DNA of 64,000 nucleotides. Origin: Diplolepis rosae. Taxonomy: Eukaryota; Arthropoda; Insecta; Hymenoptera; Diplolepididae. A program made the translations under genes and the position numbers. Location of the stretch: NCBI GenBank assembly GCA_030998225.1, contig JAPYXD010000680.1, positions 9,610,001 through 9,674,000 on the forward strand. The letters are read 5' to 3'. The notes beneath the pieces are model-generated. The model was not told where the DNA came from. It was given only the letters and a program-made list of their open reading frames with translations, and ran no database searches. Shown here in pieces: positions 46,001 to 55,462 of this stretch (position 1 is the first letter of the stretch; every line of letters starts with the position of its first letter).

Positions 46001-46259
46001 ACATACATAAAGTACATAAATACAAAATTACAATGCTGTAAGTTTCAAACTAAATTCAAAAACTGTTGATCAAAACTGAATATCTAGCTTAAACAAAATG
46101 TTATAATCTAAAATTACGACATTGCAACCAAATTTTCAGAAATATGTAACAAAAGTTGTAATTCCGACATAAATTTCTAAGATCGTACATACCCATAGGA
46201 TCAGCGATGACCATGACGGCATAGAATAAATACGAAATAATAATTCTTATTTTCTTCAT
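34024..46259 (-). CDS. Catalytically dead secreted serine-protease homologue, gene C
   Basis: The exons are 46259-46193 (67 nt), 40733-40390, 34883-34842, 34693-34403 and 34194-34024; the protein is 304 residues with an open frame. The ATG used by genes A and B is ATA here, but a new in-frame ATG nine bases upstream (MKKIRIIIS) restores a signal peptide. The catalytic positions are Glu77 (TTGEC), Gln132 (YYQIGVVM) and Leu251 (GDLGSPL), so the Asp102 site differs from genes A and B. The exon 4 CGWG core is intact. Retained splice sites and frame despite 5-kb introns full of transposons suggest a working gene. The partner or target is unknown. Confidence 0.83.
35671..36110. mobile_element. Foldback element, unit C copy
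   Basis: Inverted arms with GTCGTATGATCTCTAAAACA and GTTTTGGAGATCATACGACG; the equivalent of 10186-11935 without the nested MITE. Confidence 0.6.
36691..36787. repeat. Conserved hairpin in intron 2, unit C copy
   Basis: Best-paired copy of the hairpin: TTCTTCAATGCCTGGGAAAC opposite GTTTTCCAGCATTGAAGAA, and CAAAAGATAAATGTG opposite CACATTTATCTTTTG. The arms have stayed complementary while the surrounding intron drifted. Confidence 0.7.
36769..36882 (+). pseudogene. Exon-like remnant with CSLC motif, unit C
   Basis: The most open copy. After TTTCCAG the frame reads SIEERHKFPQFSPDECSLC, then continues to a TAG before the donor-like AG/GTATGT. It lies antisense inside intron 2 of gene C. The family is not recognised. 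Confidence 0.35.
37081..38284 (+). mobile_element. Mariner element with CCAGGGGTGTTAGTTGAA ends
   Basis: It starts after TA with CCAGGGGTGTTAGTTGAA. The right end is the inverted repeat near 38250-38284 (CTTCAACTAACACCC). Unit A shows the empty site near 12630-12640. It is about 1.2 kb, a usual mariner length. A closely related copy lies on the other strand at 59975-61180. Confidence 0.88.
37253..38207 (+). pseudogene. Mariner transposase (broken), unit C
   Basis: It starts MSSFVPSKSHL, with a stop near residue 30, then a long open stretch with helix-turn-helix region, WVPHQLNDRQ and VTGDEKWIYF (first catalytic Asp). A frameshift near 37760 follows. Then come FELLKPGETVNTDRYR and LQHDNA (second Asp), and a deletion removes the sequence before the third Asp region. 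The tail GNGIHDLPER-type sequence has a further stop. Non-functional. Confidence 0.88.
38553..38740. mobile_element. 188-bp palindromic MITE, unit C copy
   Basis: Orthologue of 12833-13020 and 22293-22480. Confidence 0.7.
38897..39866. mobile_element. CACGGAGAGAA-ended MITE, complete, unit C
   Basis: Inverted ends CACGGAGAGAAAAACATTGC and GTTCTTCTCTCCGTG, TA on both sides, 970 bp. It differs from the unit B copy by several small insertions. Confidence 0.75.
41250..42301. mobile_element. TA-flanked MITE with GGGGAGAAGCGGCG ends
   Basis: Left end GGGGAGAAGCGGCGAAATTG; the right end is its inverse (CAATTTCGCCGCTTCTCCCC). TA is at 41248-41249 and 42302-42303. AAATTGGCGC occurs twice at the left end. 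Unit B has the empty site near 26280. It is 1052 bp, very AT-rich inside, with no ORF. Confidence 0.85.
42371..43457. mobile_element. MITE with CACTGAGAAAAATAGATA ends and ATATCT arrays
   Basis: Left CACTGAGAAAAATAGATACT; right TATCTATTTTTCTCCGTG. The host sequence continues across it in unit B (near 26350). The interior has many copies of ATATCT and its inverse AGATAT, especially near both ends. Confidence 0.75.
43633..43703. repeat. Perfect 12-bp inverted repeat (hairpin)
   Basis: CAAGCCTCGGCA at 43633-43644 and its exact inverse TGCCGAGGCTTG at 43692-43703, with a 47-bp spacer, in a GC-richer block found only in unit C. It may be a hairpin or the footprint of a small element. Confidence 0.5.
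44311..44708 (-). pseudogene. Mariner relic, truncated, unit C
   Basis: Same family as 26554-27104 (end CGAGGGGCACTATTTAAATT after TA). Encodes remnants PENINAVQKL and CESEATLGI of the DNA-binding domain. It stops being alignable at about 44708, and a stretch of the middle is deleted. Confidence 0.75.
44885..45936. mobile_element. TTAA-flanked element with GGGGCGCCCTA ends
   Basis: TTAA (44881-44884) then GAGGGGCGCCCTACCC on the left; ATAGGGCGCCCCCC then TTAA (45937-45940) on the right. It is about 1.05 kb, including a nested 176-bp MITE. The target and G/C-rich ends suggest piggyBac-type mobility. No transposase. Confidence 0.75.
45015..45190. mobile_element. 176-bp MITE with CACTGAGAAAA ends, TA-flanked
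   Basis: CACTGAGAAAAAAATT at the left, TTTTCTCAGTG at the right, TA on both sides. The interior repeats CAAAAC and TTTTGTTG motifs. It is inserted within the TTAA-flanked element. Confidence 0.8.
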
Positions 46260-46291
46260 TTTTTCGGGTCTGACACGATGAAGAGAAGTTA

Positions 46292-46342
46292 ACTTTTTAT
46301 ATTTTACAATTACTACCAAGGACAGCTCTTATCGGCGATAAG
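46292..46342 (-). promoter_or_regulatory. Gene C promoter: TATA-like box and GATA palindrome
   Basis: A TATAAAAAG-like box lies on the minus strand near 46293-46301. CTTATCGGCGATAAG at 46328-46342 holds two GATA-factor sites facing each other. Genes A and B keep only one half each. Confidence 0.6.
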
Positions 46343-46394
46343 CCATAAACCTTACTTTGCTAGTTTATTCTTCGAGTTCTCAAAACTTTTCAAA

Positions 46395-46500
46395 AAAACT
46401 TTTTGAGGATCTGAATTTAAATATTTTCCGATAAAATTTGATTTAAATTCTACAAAATATAGGATGTTATGAAAATATAAAACACTCCATAATATTTAAT
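46395..46500 (-). repeat. Stub of a fourth duplication unit
   Basis: About 105 bp match the left edge of units A to C (near 1340, 17190 and 29515) and then stop abruptly at about 46500. It marks the right end of the tandem array; the rest of a fourth unit was lost or never present. Confidence 0.65.
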
Positions 46501-47255
46501 CTGTCAACAAATTACCGTATGTGAAGTGATGATTGTACTTTTTGAATTTTACAGAACTATCCTGTAATGCTCATAACATGATGCGCCATAAACATTCCAT
46601 ATCTGGAATTCAATTAATACGGGAATCTTTTAATACTCTGGCATGGATTTTCTCTTCAATAATTGTTGACAGTTTTTACTCCAAGATTTATTTTAAAAAC
46701 TATTGAACTTTATTGAATTATTTGTGAATTATTGTGCATCATATCCTGTTAGATTCGGCAAAATTCAATGAACTCTTTTCCGTGTGGGGTGAGTTAAAAA
46801 GCGTTTATTCAAGAATTGACTACTAAGGTGTTCTTATGTAAAAGGTAAGAATATATCAAGTACTACAAGGAAAAAAATTTCTTAGAGATGTTACACTACC
46901 TATAGTGCTCTGCGTCACTACATTGGAGGGCGACTGTAGCGCTTTTTATAGATTAGCAGGTTTACTTTTTAGATAATGCTGCGGAGAGTCATATAAACTG
47001 AGATTTCACTGTATTTTCCCATGGATAATTCGAGTGTTTCGATATTTCTGAAATCCTCGTTAATTATTATATATCTTTTGAAAAATTCGTTTCATTTCTT
47101 AAAATGATGTGAAATTGTTTGAAATCTCAACATTGAGGTTAGGTTATTTGTAAACAGATCATAATGCACCAAAAAATACTTCTATATATCTATATAAATA
47201 TATATACAGAAAACACCATTTCAATTGGCACATTCGTGTAAATGGTGCAACTACA
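46501..47255. other. AT-rich spacer, nothing recognised
   Basis: No convincing ORF or repeat with partners elsewhere in the window. Confidence 0.4.
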
Positions 47256-47257
47256 CT

Positions 47258-47460
47258 GCCTACCGGAAGGAGCGCTGTGTTCCTTCGACGTAAGTCAACT
47301 GCTCCTCAGAAAAGGGGCAGTTGCTCACCAACAGCGGTGCACAGAGGGAACGCAACGTACCCAAATGTATAGTCGTATAACTTTCCTCCGGCAAACGCAA
47401 CAGCTTCACCGCTAGGGGCAGCATCTGTGCCAAATTTATTTCCGTGTGGTGGTTATCCAT
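47258..47460 (-). CDS. Unrecognised exon-like ORF
   Basis: The minus-strand frame begins MDNHHTEINLAQM at 47460 and runs about 66 codons with a GC content well above its surroundings. It ends at CTTCCG followed by GTAGGC, which could be a splice donor. The sequence is Leu-rich and helical-looking (LPLAVKLLRLPEES, LGTLRSLCAPLLV), compatible with a HEAT/armadillo-like repeat, but the family is not recognised. No partner exon was found in the window. It could be the first exon of a gene that extends left, or a stray fragment. Confidence 0.35.
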
Positions 47461-47684
47461 TAAGAATTTTTCACATAAATAATAAGATGTGAAAGAATAT
47501 TGGGAATTTTAAAATTCATAAGAAAATGCACTGTAAAAGTATTTTCCACTGAAAAACTTTCAGAAGTTAGTTTTCTCGAATCTGTTGCCTGCTATGAAGT
47601 GAGAGAGCTTGCTTTCATAGGAATATAGAGAAGTGTGGCCAGTAAGAATGTTTACTTCATCAATACACTTAATTAGATTTTCAG

Positions 47685-47945
47685 CAGTGATCCCAGAATG
47701 CGTAAGATTTTTTCTCCCACCACGTTCCCGCGTGTAAGCAACACATATAAACGCGTCGTGTCGATGTATCCCCGCTCCATCGCTTGTTTGCACGCTTGCA
47801 AATAGAGAATTGGATGATTGCCACTGCTTCTTCGTGTTCTCTCGGCTTCGCTTCGGCTCTTGGGTTCGGTACTGTTGGTTCGTCGAAAGTCGAGAATTGC
47901 CGAGGATGCACGATTGTAACACGTATATTTTCAGATTTCATGCTG
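47685..47945 (+). repeat. Copy 1 of the long inverted-repeat family
   Basis: Closely matches the inverse of 51180-51425, sharing GTGATCCCAGAATGCGTAAG and TTGGTTCGTCGAAAGTCGAG. With the palindrome at 49780-51425 it forms outer inverted repeats about 3.7 kb apart, as expected for a transposon with long terminal inverted repeats. Confidence 0.65.
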
Positions 47946-49050
47946 TCGGTTATTGAGTGGAAATATAGAATTGTGTTTCTCTCAACTTTCTCGACATCGT
48001 GCAATAGAGGCGCGAAACATACGACAATTTTAAATATATGAAATATGTTGTTTAAGATATTATATTTCTTTTTTTGAAATTTTTAGAAAATATCCCTAAA
48101 ATAAATATCTGAAAAATCCTGTCAAATTATTTAAGGGTTTTAACACGTTAAATGTGAAAAATTTGAAACAATATATACATTTGAAACATTTTTAGCTTTT
48201 CAAAAATCCAAGCTTCAATTAGTAATTACGAATTTCCATACTTCTTAAGAAATTCGTACATTTAAACAATTTTCAGTTGGCAAGTTATTTTTCATTGAGA
48301 AGAGATGTACATACAATTTATGTTTGAAATTTCCATTCATAGTTTTATGTTAGAAATATTTTCATCTCAAGTTTTAGTAGCCTAATTGCAAATAAAAACC
48401 TGTAAATTTCGCAGATAAAATCGGTAAATTCTGCAGATTAAATATACAAACTATACAAATGGAAAATGTATTTTCGTTTAGTTCAATCTATTAATTTTAC
48501 AAATACAGTTAGTCAGTTTACGGGCTATGTCGTAGATTTTGCAGATGAAAAATGTATATTCTATATATTCTATCTGTTTTTGTAGAAAACAAATTCTGTA
48601 TATTCTACAGTTTTGAAAACTATAATTTCAGTAGACTAAATCCTTTGTATATATACCAGAAGCAAATTTTTTGTATGCGAACCTTTTAAAATAAATGTCT
48701 TGCTGTTTGGAATTTGAAAAAATTATTGTAGTGTCCAAACTATTATTTAACTACAAACATACTCATTCTGCGGCTATATGCAGAAAAATTAAAGTATTTG
48801 GTTCATCTTGTTACATTGTAAAAAGATTTTAAAACTCCAAAACAAATTTTTATGCTTAATCCAAAGTCTATAAATTTTCAATGTCTCTAATCGAAATATT
48901 AAGTGAAAGATTTTCAAGTTCTAGAGATCAACCACTTATTTAATAAGACATTTCAAATTTTCCCACAATTTTACAAAATCTTATAAATCTTTATTTTAGG
49001 CCATTTTTGTTTTGAAATATTCGAGAAATACGTGTAATTATTTTTATGTG
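47946..49050. other. AT-rich sequence between repeat copies
   Basis: No recognisable coding region. It could be the inside of a decayed long-inverted-repeat transposon. Confidence 0.35.
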
Positions 49051-49510
49051 CCACCGGCGCGCAAACTCGTTTTTTCGCTACAGTTAACAGTAGCGCAATG
49101 TAGTACATTTCGCCAGAAAGGAATGAAATGGAAAAATTGAACTGCGCATGCGCACATAGCCATGAAACGAAGCTCAGTCCTTCTTATTCTTCTTCTTCGT
49201 ACAGCGTTAGCATCTTACTGGCAAAGCCTTGTACATTTGAACTGCGCATGCGTCTACTAAAATCCATTACTACTACACAAGATCGATAAAATCAAAATGG
49301 CCGGGACTAGTCGTGACATATCAAGTGTAATGACTCGCGCCGCAAACAACTACAATACTAGTTTAGATTCCAGTGTACGCATAAAAACTCGTATACGCAC
49401 CGAAGTCACATAAAATAGAATACGTGCCAATGCACACAATTCGGGTAATTCCGAGACTCGCGACAATGCTCGTCCCGCAATGACCCTCATTCTGCGCCTG
49501 GGCACGTAAT
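49050..49510 (+). other. CpG-rich module with palindromic CGCATGCG sites and short ORF
   Basis: Two sites, TGCGCATGCGCAC near 49145 and CTGCGCATGCGTC near 49243, match the NRF1-type palindrome. An ATG in a fair context (AAAATGG near 49297) opens a short frame MAGTSRDISSVMTR of 37 codons ending in TAA. The same frame continues open for about 30 codons after the stop. It resembles a promoter plus a broken first exon, but no family was recognised. Confidence 0.3.
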
Positions 49511-49779
49511 GTACTATAATTAAATACTTTGAAAACTTTTGCAATTGGCTGATCTGGCAAATTTGTTGAAAAATTTGAACGTTAATCGAAAAATCTTCCA
49601 ATGAAATTCAAAGTCAAGAAATGTTGCTCAGGTTGAAAAACAATATAGTTTACACCGGATTTGCATTTAAATTTAATATTAATTTAATGTGGTCTAAGTA
49701 CAAATTTTTAATTAAAAAAATTAATTGCTGTACTTTGATTTATTCATGATTGTATGGAATATGATTGCCATTGTCACTT

Positions 49780-51425
49780 CATATTCTGTCGGCTTAGCTT
49801 CGGCTCTTCGGTTCGGTATTGTTGGTTCGTAGAAAGTCGAGGATTGTCGAGAATGCACGATTGCAACTTGTATTTTTTCGCCGGCTTGGCTAATTTCGAG
49901 ATTTCAATATTTGGAGGATTTGGAGGTTGAGGTCGTATTCTGTCACTTTTGTTTACAAAATTTGACAACTCCAACAAAGGCTTGAAAAAATTGACGTTTG
50001 AAGTCTTTAAATATGATATGTTAATTACTTTCAGGACATTTTAGAGGATTTTTTCGAGTGTGTAATCTTAAGACAATATAAGATAACTTACTGGAGGTTT
50101 ATAAAGTTGTTATATATTCAATATATTACATAAGAAAAGTGGAGGTTAGGTTTAAAATATATATAACATTCTCAAGTCTCAAGTGGTTTTAAATTTTGGA
50201 ATTTCGTGTTTCATTTTTCAAATGATTCAAAATATTGCAAATTTAGAATAATACTAATTATATTTATTATACATTTATTCAGTTAGTCAACATTTATTTT
50301 AATGATATTTTCGTAAAGAAACATGAAAATTTAAAAATTTGTAATTTATAACAATCTATTAATATTTAAAATTTTTTTGCATAAGTACTTTCTTAAATTT
50401 TCATTAAATTAAATATTAAATATTTATAATATTTTCAATGAAAATAGAGCATATATATGAAATATAATATTGTTTATTCCTATACTGATATAGGAATTTT
50501 AAGCAATAAATAGTTTTGTAAAGTTTTAATAAAAAAACTTGTAGTTATATTAATAAGTTTTCCTCTCAAAGTTGTGGTTTTTATTATTTCATATATATGC
50601 TCTATTTTCATTGAAAATATTATAAATATTTAATATTTAATTTAATGAAAATTTAAGAAAGTACTTATGCAAAAAAAATTTTTAATATGAATAGACTGTT
50701 ATTATAAATTACAAATTTTTTAGTTTTCATGCTTCTTCACGAAAATGTCATTAAAATAAATGTTGACTAACTGAATAAATTTATAATAAATATAATTAGT
50801 ATTATTCTAAATTTGCAATATTTTAAATCAATTGAAAAATTAAACACGAAATTTCAAAATTTAAAACCACTTTTGACTTGAGTTTGAAATATTTACTTTA
50901 AACCTAACGTCCACTTTTCTTATGTAATATATTGAATATATAACAACTTTATAGACCTCCAGTAACTTATCATATATTGTCTGCAGATTACACACTCGAA
51001 AACATCCTGTGAAATGTCCTGAAAGTAATTAACATATCATATTTCAAGACTTCAAACGTCAATGTTTTCAAGACTTTGTTGGAGTTGTCAAATTTTGTAA
51101 ACAAAAGTGACAGAATACGACACCAACCTCCAAATCCTCCAAATCTTGAAATCTTGAAATTAGCTAAGCCGGCGAAAAAATACAAGTTGCAATCGTGCAT
51201 TCTCGGCAATTCTCGACTTTCGACGAACCAACAGTACCGAACCCAACAGCCGAAGCGAAGCCGAGAGAAAACGAAGAAGCAGTGGCTATCATCCATTTCT
51301 CGATTTGCGAGCGTGCTAACAAGTGATGGAGCGGGGATACATCGACACGCCACTTTTATATGTATTGCTTACACGCGGGAACGTGGTGGGAGAAAAAATC
51401 TTACGCATTCTGGGATCACTGATTT
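49780..51425. repeat. Giant palindrome with about 800 bp arms
   Basis: The left arm (49780 to about 50455) reappears inverted at about 50590-51340, with a short central spacer near 50456-50590. Matching anchors include GGTTCGGTATTGTTGGTTCG (left) against CGAACCAACAGTACCGAACC (right) and ATATATGCTCTATTTTCATT beside the centre. Arms differ by scattered substitutions. The right arm extends about 100 bp further, to 51425. The ORFs in it are mirrored and are not convincing genes. Confidence 0.85.
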
Positions 51426-51429
51426 TCAG

Positions 51430-52260
51430 TGAGAATTATACAATTCATCACAAGTAAATAGGTTTGCGAGTCTTATTTTCATAAACAATTATTTTTTGAG
51501 TCTGTGCCTAACAACAGCTCTTATTGCCTCTTTTCTTTTAGCATACCTTTATTCCTAATATTTGAAACGTATTCTACTAAATCATTTATTTTAAATGTGT
51601 ACTTTATTTTTCAGAATGCTCCTGAAAATTGATACTAGAAAATAAAATAAATGTCAATAGAAGAATGAACATCAGAATGTGGATGCTAAGGATTCGAGAA
51701 ATGTACATTTCATTAATAACGAAATTAAATGTTGAAAATTAAATTTGTAAAACGGCGTAAGCCTGATATAAATACTGTTTCAAGTGTAAATAAAATAAAT
51801 AAAGAAATTAATTTGGAATTATGTCCCACATTAAGTTTGCAAAATTTTTTAAACTCTTTTGTAAACATTTCCTTTGAACGGTATCGTTAGTTATGTTTGT
51901 TAATTTAGAACTGAAATGTGCAACGTAGCAATTCCATTGCTATGTCAATCTAGCAACAACGCATTGTCGAATGCTTTTTCTTAATCGACAAACGCAATAA
52001 ATGTTGATCTCTATTGTCTGTTCTATTCTTCTATAAATTATTGTAGTTATAATTTGAGACGCCTGCTCCTACTTTCTTCAGTATAGTTACAGATTTTGTT
52101 AACGTTGAAGTCCTTACGTATTTCACCCGTTTCATACATATCGAAAATTAATTAAAATAACAAGTTTCTCTCTGATTGTCCTAAGTTCTGTAGAACTGCT
52201 ATTTTTTTTTCTTAGGTCAGGGTAGATAGAGAATGTATTTACGCACGTTGTATAGGATTA
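51430..52260. other. AT-rich spacer, nothing recognised
   Basis: No domain-bearing ORF and no repeat partner seen in the window. Confidence 0.4.
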
Positions 52261-52265
52261 TTATT

Positions 52266-52456
52266 CCCGCGAAAAAAAGTTAATCTTGTTAGATCTGGTT
52301 AGATCTAACCAGATCTTGATTTTGTCGAGATTTGACTAGAGCTACTTCAGATCTGGCCAGATCTACTTTAGATCTGATCTGGTCAGATCTCGACAAAATC
52401 AAGATCTGGGAATTTGATCTAACCAGATCTAATAATATCAACTTTTGTTCTGCGGG
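52266..52456. mobile_element. 191-bp palindromic MITE rich in AGATCT
   Basis: The ends are CCCGCGAAAAAAAGTTAAT (left) and, on the other strand from the right, CCCGCAGAACAAAAGTTGAT. Inside are repeated AGATCTGGTTAGATC-type motifs and GATTTTGTCGAGAT against ATCTCGACAAAATC. It folds almost completely on itself. Confidence 0.75.
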
Positions 52457-52649
52457 TTTAAATCATTTCTCTCCATATTATTCCCACGATCAGCTAGGGA
52501 AGTATACGGTCCACCCCTGCAGAGCCCCACATGCAGAGGTGGAAGGCAACTTGGTTTCGCGGAGACATCATAGAGAGCACTACTCCCTGGTGCGATGCAG
52601 TCCTCAGCACGGTCATTAATACCTTGGCTTGGGGGTTATTTATTTGTTT

Positions 52650-53545
52650 TATTTATTTGTTTATATCCATATTAAGCATAATCCCTCGTTACAGGGCCCC
52701 TTTATCCACAACCCAAGGACGCGCCCGGTCGTCTGTTCTAGGGCACTCTGCTCGATTTCCGAGAAACCAATGCAGGACCGGGAGCTCTGCTGCTATTAAA
52801 TCTACTCCTGGAGCTATTTGCTTTTAGATTCCTCAGTGCATTCTTAAATCCCCACTTCAAAATTAAATTCCCCCTATTATCAACTTGCACCTCTCTTTCG
52901 TTTTCTTTGAGGTTGACTATAACTTCGCCCTTAAATAGGCTCTATTTTAAGCCTACTAACTTTATCTCTGCTTTCTGTTAACACTTTCCCGTTTTTGTCC
53001 TAAACTATGTTTGCATTATCTTGTCGTTTCCTAAAATTTTCTTTGATTTCCCTGTGAGCTGCGTCTTATTGTTTCTTTTGAATTCTTTGTGTTTTCTTCT
53101 CTCATGCATCAGTTCTAATGTTTCATTACCCATCCATGGTTTCTTAGCTACTTTTGTTTTTTTTTTCCTAATATCTCTTCTTCACCTTTTAGCATTCTGT
53201 GTTTAATATTTGTCCATCTCTCATTAATACCACCTACTCCGCTATGCCCTGCGTAAGCAAGCTCCTCCCTCACCGCTTTTTGAAAAAGTTCCCTTGTCAC
53301 CTTATCCTATAGTTTCCCAATATTACATCTATTTGCCCTTGTCGTCTTTTTTGTTTTAAACTTGAGACTGCATTTTATGATACCTGGGAAGTGATCACTG
53401 TCTATATCTGCACTCGGATAGCTCTTGCAGTCTTTAACTTGGTTCCTAAATTTTAGCATAACTAGCATGTTGTCTATCTAATATCTCCCTATATCATTAG
53501 GCATCATCCACGTATATCTCCGTCTTTCGTGATTTTGGAAGTGTG
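52650..53545 (-). pseudogene. Non-LTR retrotransposon endonuclease relic
   Basis: On the minus strand, from about 53540, one frame reads RRRYTWMMPNDIGRY, stop, IDNMLVMLKFRNQVKD and SYPSADIDSDHFPG, which matches the C-terminal part of the apurinic-type endonuclease of LINE elements (YTW, ID-L, and the catalytic SDH). Downstream are basic linker fragments and a scrap like the start of reverse transcriptase (PGVDLIAAELP near 52790). Many stops and no catalytic RT motif remain. The clade (RTE- or Jockey-like) is not certain. Confidence 0.75.
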
Positions 53546-53709
53546 TTTACTGTGGCCAGCATATGTTAAGTTGTAGAAGGTCATAAGAGCGTGGGTGCTC
53601 CGCGCCAACTAGCCACAGTGCTACTAGGCGTGCTGTAGTGTCTCAGTTATTCTAATATTTGCCAGAAATAATTATTCTGTTTACGTGAAACGACGATTTT
53701 AATTAATTC

Positions 53710-54030
53710 TCACTTTTTGATAGTTAAAGAAAAATTTAGATATCTTCTAGACGAAACTTTAATAAAGGCAAAGTGAACATGCAATTCCATAATAAAACCA
53801 TTTCTCAAGTACCACTGTGGGAGGCAAGGGGACTCACAGCAAAAAGCGCCACAAAACGTACCACTGCGATGTTCGTCTTTGCAGCTCGTATCACCTCGTT
53901 TAAACTCTGCCACCCAATACTTGATTGGTGTGAACGAAGGAGCAGACTCCCCCAGAGTAGAATCTACTTCGGCTTTGATATTGGTTGGACTTAGACTTTT
54001 CAAATGAAAGTATTGTATCACATAACAATG
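53710..54030 (-). pseudogene. Mariner transposase N-terminal fragment
   Basis: The minus-strand frame has SLSPTNIKAEVDSTLGESAP, IKYWVAEFKRG and DEHRSG, the mariner N-terminal DNA-binding region. It is followed by unrelated or decayed sequence; the catalytic domain is missing. Confidence 0.7.
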
Positions 54031-54593
54031 ACCATCATAAGTAGCATGATTCTGTTAATTCTATTGTTCCAATAGATTTTTACAATATATATCTAAGATT
54101 AATTTACCCATTGGTATTACAATGTATCCGTTGATTATTGAGGTGAATGTTTCTCTGTGCTTAAATAGGGTGACTTATTACATTTTATTTCGGAATATCT
54201 TTTGTATGCTGGATTCGCGAGTTTGCGAGTCAATTTGTTCAATGTTATGCTGATTTCTTTTACATATTCTATTTTCGCCTATCTGTTTGAATTTTTGTAT
54301 TAGTGATAGTTCTGTTGGTACATATGAGTATCTGTATTGGAATACATAATCTTTGTCAATTATATCAAGTATATGTTAGTAATTGTCCTGACCATTGTAA
54401 AAGTGATAACGTGTCCTATGAATTTGCTTAAATTCTTCATTGGTTTTCTTCATCAAGGCTGGAGTTAATAATTGAAGATGTTGAAATAGGCAGATAAAAA
54501 ATTTTAAACAGTAAGCTTGGACATCTGTCAACATAACGACAGCACCACATTAGTGAATTTGTGTTTGCATCATAAATTTATTCTCAATCGAAG

Positions 54594-55393
54594 ATGTCAG
54601 TTTTCGAGCCAAATTCTCGTCATTTGCGGGAAGTTTTGATTTTCTACTTTCATTTGAAGAAAACTGCGGCTGAGGCTTATCGAATGCTCTTAAGTACTTT
54701 ATCGAAGATTTCAAATTAGAGGCATTACTTGCTGAAGACTTGTGCCAAACGCAAGAAGAATTGGTAGAATCATCGGGAGGGACTCAACAAGCCCTTTCGA
54801 AACACCTCAGAGTCATGGGAATAATTCAGAAGCAAGGAAATTGGGTTCCGCACGAGTTGAAGTCAAGAGATGTTGAACAGCGTTTCTTTGCTTTTGAACA
54901 GCTGTTTCAAAGACCGAATGGGACGGGGTCAATACATCGCATTGTGACCGCCGACGAAAAATGAGTCCACTACGGTAATCCCAAACGCAGAAAATCATGG
55001 AGAATTCCCAGACATGCCTCCACGTCGAAGGACAGACCGAACATTCACGGTTCGAAGATTATGCTCTACATTTGGTAGGACCAGCTCGGTTTGGTGTATT
55101 ATGAGCTGCTGAAATCATCACAGGAGATCGGTATCGGACGCAAATGATGCGTTCGAGCCGAGCATTGAATGAAAAAAGACCACAGTACCAAGAGAGACAC
55201 GATAAAATGATCCTCCAGTATGCCAATGCTCGGCCACATATCGCAAGACCGGTCAAGACATATAAATAATGAGTAATGGATCGATTTGTAAATCGCCTCA
55301 AAATACGCAATGGTTTTTCGAGATAGTATCCGACAATTGCCAGAAAGATAGAAAAAAGTAGTGGCTAACGACGGACAGTACTTTGAATCATAA
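54594..55393 (+). pseudogene. Mariner transposase, heavily decayed
   Basis: It starts MSVFEPNSRHLREVLIFYFH. The N-terminal half survives in fragments (LVESSGGTQQALSKHLRVMG; GNWVPHELKSRDVEQR). The first catalytic region is VTADEK followed by a stop where Trp is expected. Further frame changes follow, then a terminal scrap near 55390 like RQLPER...GQYFES. Related to, but distinct from, the CCAGGGG mariner family. Confidence 0.75.
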
Positions 55394-55462
55394 ATAGGTA
55401 ATCACTTTTTGAGAATAAAGCCTGTAATTTTGGGAAAAAACGGCGGTAGCAGAGTTATACAC

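Larger units (their letters stand above)
29480..46395 (-). repeat. Tandem duplication unit C (carries gene C)
   Basis: Third copy, with gene C in the same arrangement. The part 29490-30910 is the 3' flank and includes the uninterrupted copia target site (30021-30025) and a CT-rich tract near 30540-30570. Unit-specific inserts: about 30917-32617, 32838-33542, mariner 37081-38284, 40809-43995 with two nested MITEs, and 44885-45936. Confidence 0.85.

Noticed and set aside
51076..51432. 118-codon ORF (MLELSNFVNKSDRIR) as a gene
   Set aside because: It is mirrored in the palindrome's other arm with different stops and shows no domain; it is repeat sequence.
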